A program made the position numbers and the translations under genes. Below are positions 32,007 through 41,954 of a stretch of DNA of 51,641 bases, in pieces. The stretch lies in contig JADGNY010000035.1 in the NCBI GenBank assembly GCA_017883235.1, forward strand, positions 1 through 51,641, read 5' to 3'. The notes below the pieces were generated by a model. It did not search any database, was not told the DNA's origin, and saw only the letters and a list, made by a program, of their open reading frames with translations. The DNA comes from Thermoanaerobaculia bacterium. Lineage in GTDB: Bacteria; Acidobacteriota; Thermoanaerobaculia; Gp7-AA8. Each line of letters opens with the position of its first letter. Position 1 is the stretch's first letter.

Positions 32007-35000
32007 ATGCATTTACAAAAGTTTCGAGTTGCCACGCTGCTCGCGATGGTGCTCCTCGTCGCCGTCGGCGCGTATGCGCAGACCGGCCAGACGGGCGCCA
32101 TCGAGGGCACAGTCAAACAGGCAGGGACCGCTCTTCCCGGTGTGACCGTGGAGGTCCGCTCCTCAGCTCTTCAGGGAGTTCGGACCGGAGTGACGGATGG
32201 AGGCGGAAACTTCCGCTTCACCCTTCTTCCGACCGGCTACTACACCGTGACGGCTACGTTGTCCGGTTTCAACACGGTCACGCAGAACAGCGTCAAGGTC
32301 GAGCTGAACCACACGGTCTCGCTCGACGTTGTCATGAGTCCGTCTGCGTCGGCCACGATCACCGTGACCGGCGCCGCGCCGGTCGTCGACGTCACGTCGA
32401 ACGTGCAAGGCGCGAACATCACCTCCGAGACGATGCAGTCGCTTCCTCTCGGCCGCAATTTCGTGGCAGCGGCGCAGATCGCTCCGGGGACGAACGCTGA
32501 CGCGCGAGGAACGACGGTGTACGGTTCCTCAGGCCTCGAGAACTCGTATGTCATCGACGGTCTGAACACGACCGGCATCGGGTTCGGTGCACAGGTCAAG
32601 CTCGTGAACACCGACTTCATCAGTGAAGTGGAAGCGCTGACCGGCGGACTACCCGCCGAGTATGGCCGCATGACCGGTGGCGCGATCAACGCCGTCACCA
32701 AGAGCGGTTCGAACGAATTTCATGGCGACGTCTTCGGATACGACAGCGGCGGCAGCCTCAATTCTGACAACACCAACGCCAGCAAGCTCCCGACTTCGTC
32801 CACCACGGTCGCAAGCATCAATCGCCAGTACGATGCAGGCGTCGATCTCGGTGGCTACATCATGAAGGATCGTCTCTGGTTCTTCGGCGCGTATGACCGC
32901 GTCAACGAGACGGACCTGAGCACACGAATCAACAGCCCGCTCCTCGTTTCGGGTTTCCCGACGATCGGGGTCGGAACGGGACTCACGAGCAAACTGGGCC
33001 GCGACCTCTACGCCGGCAAACTCAGCCTGGCGCTCACCTCGAGCCACCTCATCAATCTGTCGGTCCTCGGCGATCCCTCATCGAACGCAGGCGCCATCTT
33101 CGCGATCGCCGGCGAGCCCAGCACCTACACCGGCGTGAACAAAATCGGCAGCAACGACTTCGTCGGCCGCTACTCCGGCGTCTTCGGAACCAACTGGAAC
33201 GTCAACGCCACCGCCGGCCGCCATCATGAGCTGAACACGCTCACCGGTCCGGGCTCGACGATTCCTCTGATCATCGACCGCACCCAGGTTCCTTCCGTCC
33301 GCTTCGGCGGATTCGGACTCTTTACGAACCAGGACTACAAGCGCGACACCGGCAAGCTCGACGTCAGCGCCTTCTTCGGAAGCCACCAGTTCAAAGTCGG
33401 TGGCGACCTCGAAGACCAGACCGCCGTCAATGCCAACACCGAGAGCGGTGGCGCGTCGCTTCAGAAGCGTTGCAGCGTGGCGGTCGTGAACAATGTCTGC
33501 CCGGCGAACGGGCTGGTCTATTACACGCACGAAGCTTACCTGGACGACAGGCATGCCGGCTTCAACGCCAACGACCCGACGACGTTCGCGGCCGCCCTCG
33601 TCAATCCGCTCGCGTCCGCACCCAAGGACAAGAACAAATCGCTGTACATCCAGGATTCGTGGAAGGTGCTCACCAACCTCACCCTCAATCTCGGCTACCG
33701 CTGGGAAGAGCAGCAGGTCGGCAGCCGCGACGGGACGAACGCGATCGATCTGAAGCATGACACCGCACCGCGCATCGGCGCCATCTGGGATCCGATGAAC
33801 AACGGCCGCAGCAAGGTCTATGCGAACTACGGCCGCTTCTATGAAGCGATCCCGATGGACATCAACCTCCGCGCCTTCGGCGGAGAACTGACGATCGACG
33901 TCAACAATCAGGACCCAAAGGCGACGGACTTCACCCCGGATCCGCTCACGCCGGCGTTGAAGGGAACGGCCCGCTACCGCCTCCTCGGCGGCTCCGCTCT
34001 TCTCGAGCCGGTCGACCCGAACCTCAAGGGACAGTACATCGACGAGTACCTCCTCGGCGGCGACTATGAAATCGCGTCGAACCTCGCCGTTGGCATCAAG
34101 TACACCTACCGGAATCTCGGCAACGTGATCGAGGACTTCCTCATCGGCAGCACCGGTGAGTATCTGATTGCTAATCCAGGAGTCGGTACCGGTGCCACCG
34201 GCACCACGTTCCTCGGTGACGTCGTCCAGTACGGCAAGGCGCAACGCAAGTACAAGGGCATCGAGGTTCACGCTGAGAAGCGCTTCAGCAACAACTACCA
34301 GTTCTTCACCAGCTACGTCTGGTCGCAGCTTAAGGGCAACTACGACGGTACGTTCCAGGCGTCGACGGGACAGGCTGATCCGAACATCAACTCAGCGTTC
34401 GACTACGCCGACTTCCTCGTCAACAACAACGGCTTCCTGAGCAACGACCGCACGCACGTCGTGAAGTTTTATGGCTCCTACACCTTATCGAACGGCTTCG
34501 CTAAAGGCCTCGACGTCGGTGTCGGTGCACACTGGGAGTCCGGCGTTCCTCTGACCGCTCAGGGGTATTCCGTTACCTATCGCAACTTCGAGTACTACCT
34601 GACCACGCGCGGAGCGCTCGGTCGTGGTCCGTCGGACTATGAAGCCGACATCCATGCCGGCTTCCCGATCCCGGTCGGTGGCTCGCATGTGAGCCTTCTG
34701 CTCGACGTGTTCAACATCTTCAACCGGCAGTCCGCCACGAATCTCGATCAGCGTTACAACCAGTCGGGCGATCCAGCGTGCACCGGCATTCCGTACAAGC
34801 CGCCAGTAAATAATGTGCCTCAGCCGGCGTCGCCGAGCAACCTCTGCAACACTGACGGTGGTCTTCTGAATATCGCTGGAACGACCAAGGTCTTCCTCCC
34901 GCTGACAAACCTAACCCCTTCGAATCCCTCGTTCCTCAAAGCAGGCACGACCTTCACGGGCGTTCGCAGCATTCGGTTCGGAGCTCGCTGGACGTTCTAA
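32007..35000 (+). CDS. Oar-like TonB-dependent outer-membrane receptor
   Basis: 997 residues. Signal peptide (LLAMVLLVAVGAYAQ), carboxypeptidase-regulatory-like domain at about 30-110 (GAIEGTVKQAGTALPGVTVE, LLPTGYYTVTATLSGF), plug region (LPLGRNFVAAAQIAPGT, SYVIDGLNTTGIGFG, EYGRMTGGAINAVTKSGSNE) and a long barrel ending RSIRFGARWTF. Compared with the receptor at 24798 the plug has more of the typical DGLN motif. Start ATG 32007 with AGGAGAAAG eight bases upstream. Substrate unknown. A strong terminator follows. Confidence 0.92.
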   Translation: MHLQKFRVATLLAMVLLVAVGAYAQTGQTGAIEGTVKQAGTALPGVTVEVRSSALQGVRTGVTDGGGNFRFTLLPTGYYTVTATLSGFNTVTQNSVKVELNHTVSLDVVMSPSASATITVTGAAPVVDVTSNVQGANITSETMQSLPLGRNFVAAAQIAPGTNADARGTTVYGSSGLENSYVIDGLNTTGIGFGAQVKLVNTDFISEVEALTGGLPAEYGRMTGGAINAVTKSGSNEFHGDVFGYDSGGSLNSDNTNASKLPTSSTTVASINRQYDAGVDLGGYIMKDRLWFFGAYDRVNETDLSTRINSPLLVSGFPTIGVGTGLTSKLGRDLYAGKLSLALTSSHLINLSVLGDPSSNAGAIFAIAGEPSTYTGVNKIGSNDFVGRYSGVFGTNWNVNATAGRHHELNTLTGPGSTIPLIIDRTQVPSVRFGGFGLFTNQDYKRDTGKLDVSAFFGSHQFKVGGDLEDQTAVNANTESGGASLQKRCSVAVVNNVCPANGLVYYTHEAYLDDRHAGFNANDPTTFAAALVNPLASAPKDKNKSLYIQDSWKVLTNLTLNLGYRWEEQQVGSRDGTNAIDLKHDTAPRIGAIWDPMNNGRSKVYANYGRFYEAIPMDINLRAFGGELTIDVNNQDPKATDFTPDPLTPALKGTARYRLLGGSALLEPVDPNLKGQYIDEYLLGGDYEIASNLAVGIKYTYRNLGNVIEDFLIGSTGEYLIANPGVGTGATGTTFLGDVVQYGKAQRKYKGIEVHAEKRFSNNYQFFTSYVWSQLKGNYDGTFQASTGQADPNINSAFDYADFLVNNNGFLSNDRTHVVKFYGSYTLSNGFAKGLDVGVGAHWESGVPLTAQGYSVTYRNFEYYLTTRGALGRGPSDYEADIHAGFPIPVGGSHVSLLLDVFNIFNRQSATNLDQRYNQSGDPACTGIPYKPPVNNVPQPASPSNLCNTDGGLLNIAGTTKVFLPLTNLTPSNPSFLKAGTTFTGVRSIRFGARWTF

Positions 35001-35025
35001 GCAATCCGTTTCATCGTTGTATCCT

Positions 35026-35055
35026 GAGGGCCCCGTTCGCGGGGCCCTCTTTTTT
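35026..35055 (+). terminator. Rho-independent terminator abutting the next start codon
   Basis: GAGGGCCCCG, loop TTCG and CGGGGCCCTC make a perfect 10-bp stem followed by six T. It ends one base before the ATG at 35056 of the next gene. Confidence 0.9.
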
Positions 35056-37434
35056 ATGCGCTCCCGATCTCTCCTCATCCTCATAGCAGCCGCAGCCGCC
35101 GGCGCACTCATCGCCCTCTTCGTCAGGACGCAGCCTTCAGGATGTGCCTCGGTGTTTCGACGCGCCGGCTCGATCGCCGCCCGCCGCCAGCGCCTTTACC
35201 TGCGTCCGCTCCCCTCCGGCGAGCGATGTTGCGTCACGCTCGTCGCGGGCCGCCTCGCATTCGACTCTTCCCTGATTGCCACGACCGCCTCTGCTGATGA
35301 AGTGCCGCTCCGAATCCATTTCACCTATGACCTGCCGGATACGATTCCGACGGATTGGCCGCAAGGCGACTGGTGCAGTTCGCTCCGAGCTCGTGTTCAG
35401 GCAGGCGTCGATCAGGCGTCGCGCCGCGACTCGGCTGATGCCATCATGGCTGACCGGCGCGCCGCTGGAGACCGCATCGCTGCAGCCGTCGAGCGCGAAC
35501 TGCAACAGGCCGGCGTCCGCGTTGACACGGTCTCGGCACGCCTCGATCTTCCGGCCGGCTTCGAACGGCTGCGCATCGTGCCTGAAGTTGCAAAACTGAC
35601 GCACAACACACCACCGGTCATCTTCGTCGGCCTCGACGGCGCCGACTGGCAACTCCTCGACGACTACATGGCCAGTGGATCGATGCCGAACCTGAAGCAA
35701 CTCGTCGCCGGCGGCGCGGGAGGCGTCCTGGAGACCGACTATCCACCACTCTCCCCACTGGTCTGGACGACGATGATGACGGGCGTTGGTCCGCTCGATC
35801 ATGCCATTCTCGACTTCACCCGCTTCAACCCTTACACGAAGGAGAAGGAGCCGATCACGAGCGACGAGCGCCGCGTGCCCGCCATCTGGAACATGCTGAC
35901 GTTCGCAGGAAAGCAGACCGCTGTCCTCGGGCTCTGGGCCACGTACGCAGCTGAGCCAGTTCACGGACTGAATGTCTCGGACCGCCTCTTCACCTTCCTC
36001 TATTCCGACGTCGACAAACCGGCTGGCATCGTCTGGCCCCCGTCGCGGCAGTCATGGTCCGAACACACTCTGGCCGACGCGGAAGCGACCACCGATGTTC
36101 GCCGGATGCGCCAATACCTGCCGGCGCTCACCGACGACGAATTCGCAGCGCTTTCGAAACGACAGAATCCGTACGCCGACCCGCCCGCCGCCCTGCGACG
36201 CATCCTCGTCGAGACCGAGGTCTACCGTCGCCTCGGCGAGGCATACCTCGATTCACGAAGCACCTTGCCCGACCTGACAATCGTCTACCTTCAGGGAACG
36301 GACACCGTCGGTCACGTTTTTGCTCCCTTCGCGCCGCCCAAGCAGCCTCAGGTCTCACAGCCCGACTATGACCTCTACAGCGGCGTGCCGGCACGCTATT
36401 TTCACGAGATCGACGATCTTCTCGGCTTCTATGCGGCGCTGGCGGAACAGAAGGGCGCAACGCTCATGATCGCCTCCGATCACGGCTTCTTCTGGCGTGA
36501 CGGACGACCGACTCAGATCTCGAGCACCGCAACCGCGACCGCCGCAAAGTGGCATCGTAAAGAAGGGATCTATCTCATCAAAGGTGCCGGCATCGCCGCG
36601 GCGCCGGGACACCCACTGCGGGGGAGCGTGCGGCAGGTTTGCGCCACCCTTCTCGCGCTCACGGGAATGCCGGCCGTTGCCGGATCGCAACCGCCACTGC
36701 CTGGTGCGCCATCCGGCGCGGCATCATTCGTCTACGGACAGCACTTTGTTCGCGCTGCGTCGCCACCACCCCCAGCCAGCGGCCGCGCCGCCTCCGAGGA
36801 GATCGCCAAGCTGCGCGCACTCGGCTACATCGGCTCGAAGGAGTCCGCGCGCTCCGCGGCCGGTTCCAGCAGCGACACGAAGACCGCCGGCGCATTCAAC
36901 AACGAGGGACTCATTCTCAGGAACGAGCATCGTACCGACGACGCCGTCAAGGCGTTCGATCGCGCGCTGACCATCGATCCACGGTACGCGTCGGCAATGT
37001 GGAACGAGAGCGAGACCTTGTTCAACGCCAATCGCGACCTCGATCGCGCCGACAGCCTCCTCGTCGCAGCGCTTCAGAACGGGCTCACCGACGCCATCAC
37101 CTTCGTCGTCTCACGCTCGATCGCCTACGAGCGACAACACCGAGGGGATCGCAGTCTCAAACTGCTCAACGCTGCCGTCGGCGTCGCACCGAACGAATCC
37201 GAGCTGCACATGTTTCGCGGTCGCTACCGGATGGAGGCACACGACTGCAGCGGCGCACTCGAGGACTTTCGTTCAGCAGAGGCTGAGCGCCCGAACGTGG
37301 CCCTCGGATACACGTCCGCGGCTCTGGCGCAAATGTGTCTCGGTGACGACGCTGCAGCGCGAAGCAGCATCGAGCAGTCGCTGCAACTCGATCCGAACCA
37401 GCCGGTGTTGCGGAAGATGCTGGAACAGCGGTAG
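35056..37434 (+). CDS. Membrane-anchored alkaline-phosphatase-superfamily protein with TPR tail
   Basis: 792 residues. An N-terminal anchor (LLILIAAAAAGALIALFV) is followed at about 40-175 by a segment resembling an SPFH/band-7 domain (VPLRIHFTYDLPD, AAAVERELQQAGVRVDTVSA). The catalytic domain has Asp194 in VGLDGADW, Thr238 in PLSPLVWTTMMTG as likely nucleophile, LQGTDTVGHVFAPF, and ASDHGFFW. It is a type I phosphodiesterase/pyrophosphatase-like fold. From about residue 600 there are TPR repeats (NNEGLILRNEHRTDDAVKAF, GYTSAALAQMCLGDDAAARS). The start codon directly follows the T-tract of a terminator and has no ribosome binding site, so expression depends on read-through or an internal start. 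Confidence 0.82.
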   Translation: MRSRSLLILIAAAAAGALIALFVRTQPSGCASVFRRAGSIAARRQRLYLRPLPSGERCCVTLVAGRLAFDSSLIATTASADEVPLRIHFTYDLPDTIPTDWPQGDWCSSLRARVQAGVDQASRRDSADAIMADRRAAGDRIAAAVERELQQAGVRVDTVSARLDLPAGFERLRIVPEVAKLTHNTPPVIFVGLDGADWQLLDDYMASGSMPNLKQLVAGGAGGVLETDYPPLSPLVWTTMMTGVGPLDHAILDFTRFNPYTKEKEPITSDERRVPAIWNMLTFAGKQTAVLGLWATYAAEPVHGLNVSDRLFTFLYSDVDKPAGIVWPPSRQSWSEHTLADAEATTDVRRMRQYLPALTDDEFAALSKRQNPYADPPAALRRILVETEVYRRLGEAYLDSRSTLPDLTIVYLQGTDTVGHVFAPFAPPKQPQVSQPDYDLYSGVPARYFHEIDDLLGFYAALAEQKGATLMIASDHGFFWRDGRPTQISSTATATAAKWHRKEGIYLIKGAGIAAAPGHPLRGSVRQVCATLLALTGMPAVAGSQPPLPGAPSGAASFVYGQHFVRAASPPPPASGRAASEEIAKLRALGYIGSKESARSAAGSSSDTKTAGAFNNEGLILRNEHRTDDAVKAFDRALTIDPRYASAMWNESETLFNANRDLDRADSLLVAALQNGLTDAITFVVSRSIAYERQHRGDRSLKLLNAAVGVAPNESELHMFRGRYRMEAHDCSGALEDFRSAEAERPNVALGYTSAALAQMCLGDDAAARSSIEQSLQLDPNQPVLRKMLEQR

Positions 37435-37542
37435 GGAACGAAGCGCGATCGAGCCGCCTGGAACGGCGCTCCGTCCTGACGGGCGCGCAGAACTACCACA
37501 GGACGTCTCCTGCGCCATCTTGCGCTGGACTGTGTCGACGCC

Positions 37543-39204
37543 CTACAGACTCACGTCCTTGACTGAGCTGCCCATCTCGTTCGACAGATCATCGCGAAGC
37601 GTAATGGCCAGAGTGAACTCTCCCTTCTTCAGGCGTACGTTCAGGCTGTAGCGGAAGGGGTCAGCCGCGGCATCGTGCTGCGCTTTCGAGAGCGAGACCT
37701 CCTGCAGCTGGTGGTGAAATCCGACGATCTGTCCGTTGTGATCGAAGATCGAGATGTAGATGTGGACCCGTCCGACGAAGCCGCCGTCCCGCGGGAGCAT
37801 GGTGACGCGTGCGATCGGCAGTACGGCGGTCAGCGGAACGACGATCCTCTGCTCGGACGTTCTGGGATGCCCGAGGTTCACCTGAACGGGCAGCACTCCG
37901 GTCGGCACATCGAAGGTCATGCGTGCGTGAAGCATCTGTTCGAGCCGATCGTCCGAAGTGAGATCGTAGTAACCGGCACGGTTGGCAACGTGAACTCCCG
38001 GGCGCTTCACGTGCACTTTGATGTGGTGATAGTGGCGGTCGCCGCTGTGATCGGGTGAATAGCCCAAGGAGTAGAAATTCTCGGTCTGGGCCTCGATGAC
38101 ACCGAATGAATGCCCGACATCAGCGGAGGGCAGATAAACGCCGCCAGTGCTGAGTGCGATCGAGAGCGGCACTGAATCGACGTTAGTGGTATCGATGGGG
38201 TCGTTGCCGCCGCCGCGTTGAAAGAAGTTGGGCGATGACATGTCGATCCCGGAGGAAGCGTTTTCGACGTCATGTTGCGGCGCTTGCATACCGCGGGCCC
38301 TGGCGTTCACGATGTGAATCGTGAAATTCGCGGCGTTGGCTTCCTGCGAGATGGCGTCGACGATTTTCGCCTTCTCGATCTGCATGGCGCGCATGGCCTG
38401 GTCGTTCTCTTTCTGGTACGCCGAGAAGGCCGTGTTGTCCTCCATCCCGCCGGTGAGGAGGATCATGTACTTCTTCCCTTCGTCAGCCGTGTGGGCGCGC
38501 GCCACCTCAACCACGGCGCGAGCTGTGTTCTGAAGCGAGGCAATGCTCTGAAACGTCTGCTCGCGCGACTGAAACCGCACCGTCTGCGAGAAATCGTAGG
38601 CGTCCGTCTGCATGTCCAGTTGTTTGCGCGTCCGGTCAGAGAGGATCGAGCGATCGATGTCATGCTCGCCCGTGTACGTCGGCATGTGCTCGATCTTGCC
38701 GATCGCAGCATCGATCAGCGCCCTCTGGTTCGTAAACGGTTGCACGATCTGAAGCGTGTGCCCGATCGCGGCCACCGCCCAGTCGTAGTCGCCGGCGTAA
38801 ACGGTGTTGAGCTGCTTCTCGAAAGCCCGCAACGCCGAGTTCCGCTCGAGGTTGCCGATAAAATTGTTGTCGACGAGCAGGATGATCTTCCGCCGCACTC
38901 TCTCAGGCGGCGCCACCGGGGTGCCGGTTGCGACGGCCGTCGGCGCCGAATCCCGCATCAGCGCTTTCTCGATCACGGAGAAGTTCGTGACCTTCACCAG
39001 CTTGCCGTCTTCGAAGATCTCGAAGTCGTCCCTGCCCAGGTCCATGACAGGCTTGCCATGGCGATCGGTCACCGTCACATCGACGTTGACCACGTTGACG
39101 TCAACGTGCGCGGTGAGCGGAGGCAGCGGCCCGAAGTTTTGTCCGAAGATTGACGGGGCGACGATAAAGGCGAACGACACAACCGCGGTCAGCAACCGGC
39201 GCAT
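37543..39204 (-). CDS. Secreted VWFA-related (TIGR03436-type) protein, divergent
   Basis: 553 residues. Signal peptide LLTAVVSFAFIVAPSIFGQ, then VNVVNVDVTVTDRHGKPVMD, GRDDFEIFEDGKLVKVTNFS. VWA-like part: KIILLVDNNFIGNLERNSAL, KYMILLTGGMEDNTAF. The C-terminal part (RVTMLPRDGGFVGRVHIYIS) ends SSVKDVSL and is less like the other four copies. The MIDAS pattern reads DNNFI. Function unknown. It is convergent with the phosphatase/TPR gene; the 108-bp gap between them shows no clear terminator. Confidence 0.86.
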   Translation of the reverse strand: MRRLLTAVVSFAFIVAPSIFGQNFGPLPPLTAHVDVNVVNVDVTVTDRHGKPVMDLGRDDFEIFEDGKLVKVTNFSVIEKALMRDSAPTAVATGTPVAPPERVRRKIILLVDNNFIGNLERNSALRAFEKQLNTVYAGDYDWAVAAIGHTLQIVQPFTNQRALIDAAIGKIEHMPTYTGEHDIDRSILSDRTRKQLDMQTDAYDFSQTVRFQSREQTFQSIASLQNTARAVVEVARAHTADEGKKYMILLTGGMEDNTAFSAYQKENDQAMRAMQIEKAKIVDAISQEANAANFTIHIVNARARGMQAPQHDVENASSGIDMSSPNFFQRGGGNDPIDTTNVDSVPLSIALSTGGVYLPSADVGHSFGVIEAQTENFYSLGYSPDHSGDRHYHHIKVHVKRPGVHVANRAGYYDLTSDDRLEQMLHARMTFDVPTGVLPVQVNLGHPRTSEQRIVVPLTAVLPIARVTMLPRDGGFVGRVHIYISIFDHNGQIVGFHHQLQEVSLSKAQHDAAADPFRYSLNVRLKKGEFTLAITLRDDLSNEMGSSVKDVSL

Positions 39205-39308
39205 GAAACCCCCTGACGTTCAGTGACGGATTGTACGTCCGCTGGTGACGTATGGGGGTGGTGGCCCGATACGAGCTGTTCCGTATGCGTAACAACAGCC
39301 GGCGGACG

Positions 39309-40832
39309 CTACAGCGGAATGTTGCCGTGCTTTTTGGGCGGGTTCCGGTCGCGCTTGTTCCGCAGCATGGCGAAGGCCGTGATCAGCTTGCGGCGGGTGA
39401 AGCGCGGCTCGATGATCTCGTCGACGTAACCGCGCTCCGCGGCGATGTAGGGGTTGGCGAATTTTTCCTTGTACTCGGCGATCTTCTCGTCGCGGTCTTT
39501 GGCGCCCTTGTAAAGAATGTTGACCGCTCCTTCGGCTCCCATCACAGCAATCTCCGCGGTCGGGTAGGCGAAGTTCATATCGGCGCGGATGTGCTTCGAG
39601 TTCATCACGCAGTACGCGCCGCCGTAAGCCTTTCGCGTGATGACCGTGATCTTCGGGACGGTCGCTTCGGCAAGCGCATAGAGCAGCTTGGCGCCGTGGA
39701 TGATGATGCCGCCGTACTCCTGATCCGTTCCCGGCAGGAATCCCGGGACGTCTTCGAGCACGAGCAGGGGGACGTTGAAGGCGTCGCAGAAACGGACGAA
39801 GCGCGCTCCTTTGCGCGAGGCGTTGATGTCCAGCACACCGGCCAGGAAGGCGGGCTGGTTGGCGACCACGCCCACCGGGTGGCCGTTCAGCCGGATGAAG
39901 CCGACCACGAGATTGCGTGCGAAGTGCTGGTGCACCTCCAGGAAGTGGCCCTCGTCCGCGACGGTCCGGATCAGATCGCGGATTTCGTACGGCTGGTTCG
40001 GCGAATCAGGGATGAAGTCGTCGAGCTGCGCGTCGACGCGGTTGACGTCATCGGTGGTGGAGGCACGGGGAGGCTCCTCCATGTTGTTCGACGGTACGAA
40101 CGACAGCAACTCGCGGATCGTAGCCAGGCAGTCTTCGTCCGATTCCGCCGCGAAGTGGGCAACCCCCGAGGTCTGATTGTGCGTGTCGGCGCCGCCGAGC
40201 TTCTCCTTGGTCACCTCTTCGTGCGTGACCGTGCGGATTACGTCGGGACCGGTGACGAACATATAGCTCGTCTTTTTCACCATCAGGATGAAGTCGGTGA
40301 TGGCGGGCGAGTAGACCGCGCCGCCCGCGCACGGCCCCATGATCGCGGAGATCTGGGGCACCACGCCGGAAGCGAGCGTGTTGCGGAGAAAGATGTCGGC
40401 ATAGCCGCCGAGGGAAACGACGCCTTCCTGGATGCGCGCGCCGCCCGAGTCGTTGAGGCCGACGATGGGCGCGCCGTTCTTCATGGCCAGATCCATGATC
40501 TTCACGATCTTCGCGGCGTGCGTTTCGGAGAGCGAGCCGCCGAAGACAGTGAAGTCCTGCGCGTACGCATAGACCAGCCGGCCGCCGATCGTGCCATAGC
40601 CGGTGACGACGCCGTCGCCGGGGATGCGCTGCTTTTCCATCCCGAAGTCGGTGGAGCGGTGGACGACGAGCTGGTCGAGCTCCTGGAACGAGCCGGGATC
40701 GAAGAGAAGGGCGATCCGTTCGCGGGCGGTCTTCTTACCTTCGGCGTGCTGGCGCTCGATGCGTTTCTCGCCGCCGCCAAGCTCGCTCTGGCGTTTCCGG
40801 TTCTCCAGCTCCTGAATGTCCTGTTCGATCAC
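39309..40832 (-). CDS. Acyl-CoA carboxylase carboxyltransferase (beta) subunit
   Basis: 507 residues, the usual length of propionyl/methylmalonyl-CoA carboxyltransferases. Two crotonase-like halves: [20 protein letters not shown] and [14 protein letters not shown] in the first, [20 protein letters not shown] and [14 protein letters not shown] in the second. It transfers carboxyl from carboxybiotin to an acyl-CoA; the biotin carboxylase partner is not in the window. The GTG at 40832 overlaps the stop of the DUF507-like gene (GTGA). Last gene of the kinase-tldD-tldE operon. Propionyl-CoA is the most likely substrate, by similarity. Confidence 0.92.
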   Translation of the reverse strand: MIEQDIQELENRKRQSELGGGEKRIERQHAEGKKTARERIALLFDPGSFQELDQLVVHRSTDFGMEKQRIPGDGVVTGYGTIGGRLVYAYAQDFTVFGGSLSETHAAKIVKIMDLAMKNGAPIVGLNDSGGARIQEGVVSLGGYADIFLRNTLASGVVPQISAIMGPCAGGAVYSPAITDFILMVKKTSYMFVTGPDVIRTVTHEEVTKEKLGGADTHNQTSGVAHFAAESDEDCLATIRELLSFVPSNNMEEPPRASTTDDVNRVDAQLDDFIPDSPNQPYEIRDLIRTVADEGHFLEVHQHFARNLVVGFIRLNGHPVGVVANQPAFLAGVLDINASRKGARFVRFCDAFNVPLLVLEDVPGFLPGTDQEYGGIIIHGAKLLYALAEATVPKITVITRKAYGGAYCVMNSKHIRADMNFAYPTAEIAVMGAEGAVNILYKGAKDRDEKIAEYKEKFANPYIAAERGYVDEIIEPRFTRRKLITAFAMLRNKRDRNPPKKHGNIPL

Positions 40833-41095
40833 AGTGTGAAGTTCCGTTCCGCGGCCACTCGTCTCATGGCATCCGCGACTTCGCCCCCGGAGGGCTCGCG
40901 GGTGCCGATCGATTTCGCCAGCCGGATACGCGCTTCCGATTCGATGGCGTCATAGGCGGCGAAGTTCTCCTCGAGAGTCCTGGTGACGACGTCGATCCCT
41001 ATCTCGGCGTCACCAAACTCGACGAGGCCGCGGTCTTCCAGCCGGTTGACGATCGACCGCGCCAGAAATTCAATTTGTCGAATGCTCGTGGCCAT
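40829..41095 (-). CDS. DUF507-like small protein
   Basis: 88 residues, mostly helical and charged ([34 protein letters not shown]). The pattern of an early [14 protein letters not shown] followed by an acidic helix and EA-R-R resembles DUF507 proteins; function unknown. It lies between the TldE-like gene (14-base gap) and the carboxyltransferase (GTGA overlap), so it is cotranscribed. Confidence 0.65.
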   Translation of the reverse strand: MATSIRQIEFLARSIVNRLEDRGLVEFGDAEIGIDVVTRTLEENFAAYDAIESEARIRLAKSIGTREPSGGEVADAMRRVAAERNFTL

Positions 41096-41108
41096 CAGAG
41101 CGGCGATT

Positions 41109-41954
41109 CTAAAGCATCATCTCGACGCCGAACGAACCAGCTGCATGGGGGTACCACGTTGGCTCGCCGCGGGAGACGGCGCCGATGCGTGTTGCATCGA
41201 CCGTCGTGGGGTAGACCTCATCACCGTCGACGCAGAGAACCCGAAGGGTCGTCCCGGCAACAGGTGCCAGCAGCGCCACCGCGACCGGTGCGCTCGAATC
41301 GATGCTGCCGAACGGGAGCGCGCGGATGTTGAGCCATGCCCTAACGGGCCGCACCGCGTAACCGGGCCGGTACCAGTTCGGCGGCGGATCGGACGTGACG
41401 GCGCGTGTCTCGATCGGCTGCCCCTTGCCGTCAAATCCGCCGCCGGTCTGCTCCATCGCCAGCTCGCCGGCAAGAGCCGGCAGTAGAGCGGCGGAGACAT
41501 TCGGCGCGAGCCGTATGCGCGATGGTGCAGCGCGCTCATCACCGGCGCGGGCCAGGGCGGCGGCGACCGTTTCGATGACCGTTCTGTCGAACGAAGCGAG
41601 GTCGATCAGGACGCGCAGCGGCGGGTTGATGAGCGCGACGTGGACCCGTCGCGATTCCTCGGTCCAGATGACTCCATTGGTTTGGTGTTGGGCGATGCCG
41701 GCAGAGACGATCAGACGTTCGACATGAGAACGCCGCACAGACAAGAGTATCTGTGCCACAAAGGCCTCCACTGTTGGCCCAGCACCTTCCAGAATCGAAA
41801 CCTCGGATGTATGTTGCACAGACACTCTTGTCTGTGCCGGTTTGGCCCGAAACACGCCATCGGTCTCGCTGGCCTCCCCCGCCTCTTCGACGTGAATGGT
41901 CACGCCGTTCTCGTAGCGGACCACGCGCCCCCATTTGCGATAGACGTCGGTCAT
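41109..41954 (-). CDS. Short TldE/PmbA-like protein
   Basis: 281 residues, partner of the adjacent TldD-like gene by position (ATGA overlap) and by general layout; primary-sequence similarity to PmbA/TldE is weak. TldD/TldE pairs form a heterodimeric metalloprotease that trims peptides and unfolded substrates. Two 23-bp palindromes (41735-41757 and 41816-41838) are translated in frame as FVAQILLSVRR and PAQTRVSVQHT near residues 66-76 and 38-48. There is no HExxxH, as expected for the non-catalytic partner. About half the usual 440-residue length. Confidence 0.6.
   Translation of the reverse strand: MTDVYRKWGRVVRYENGVTIHVEEAGEASETDGVFRAKPAQTRVSVQHTSEVSILEGAGPTVEAFVAQILLSVRRSHVERLIVSAGIAQHQTNGVIWTEESRRVHVALINPPLRVLIDLASFDRTVIETVAAALARAGDERAAPSRIRLAPNVSAALLPALAGELAMEQTGGGFDGKGQPIETRAVTSDPPPNWYRPGYAVRPVRAWLNIRALPFGSIDSSAPVAVALLAPVAGTTLRVLCVDGDEVYPTTVDATRIGAVSRGEPTWYPHAAGSFGVEMML
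41735..41757. repeat. 23-bp palindromic repeat, copy 2, inside the TldE-like gene
   Basis: GCACAGACAAGAGTATCTGTGC plus C; same element as 1276-1298, in inverse orientation to copy 3. The 41758-41815 segment between the two copies codes for about 19 residues. Confidence 0.8.
41816..41838. repeat. 23-bp palindromic repeat, copy 3, inside the TldE-like gene
   Basis: Identical to 1276-1298 (GCACAGACACTCTTG then TCTGTGCC). Translated in frame on the minus strand. Confidence 0.85.
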
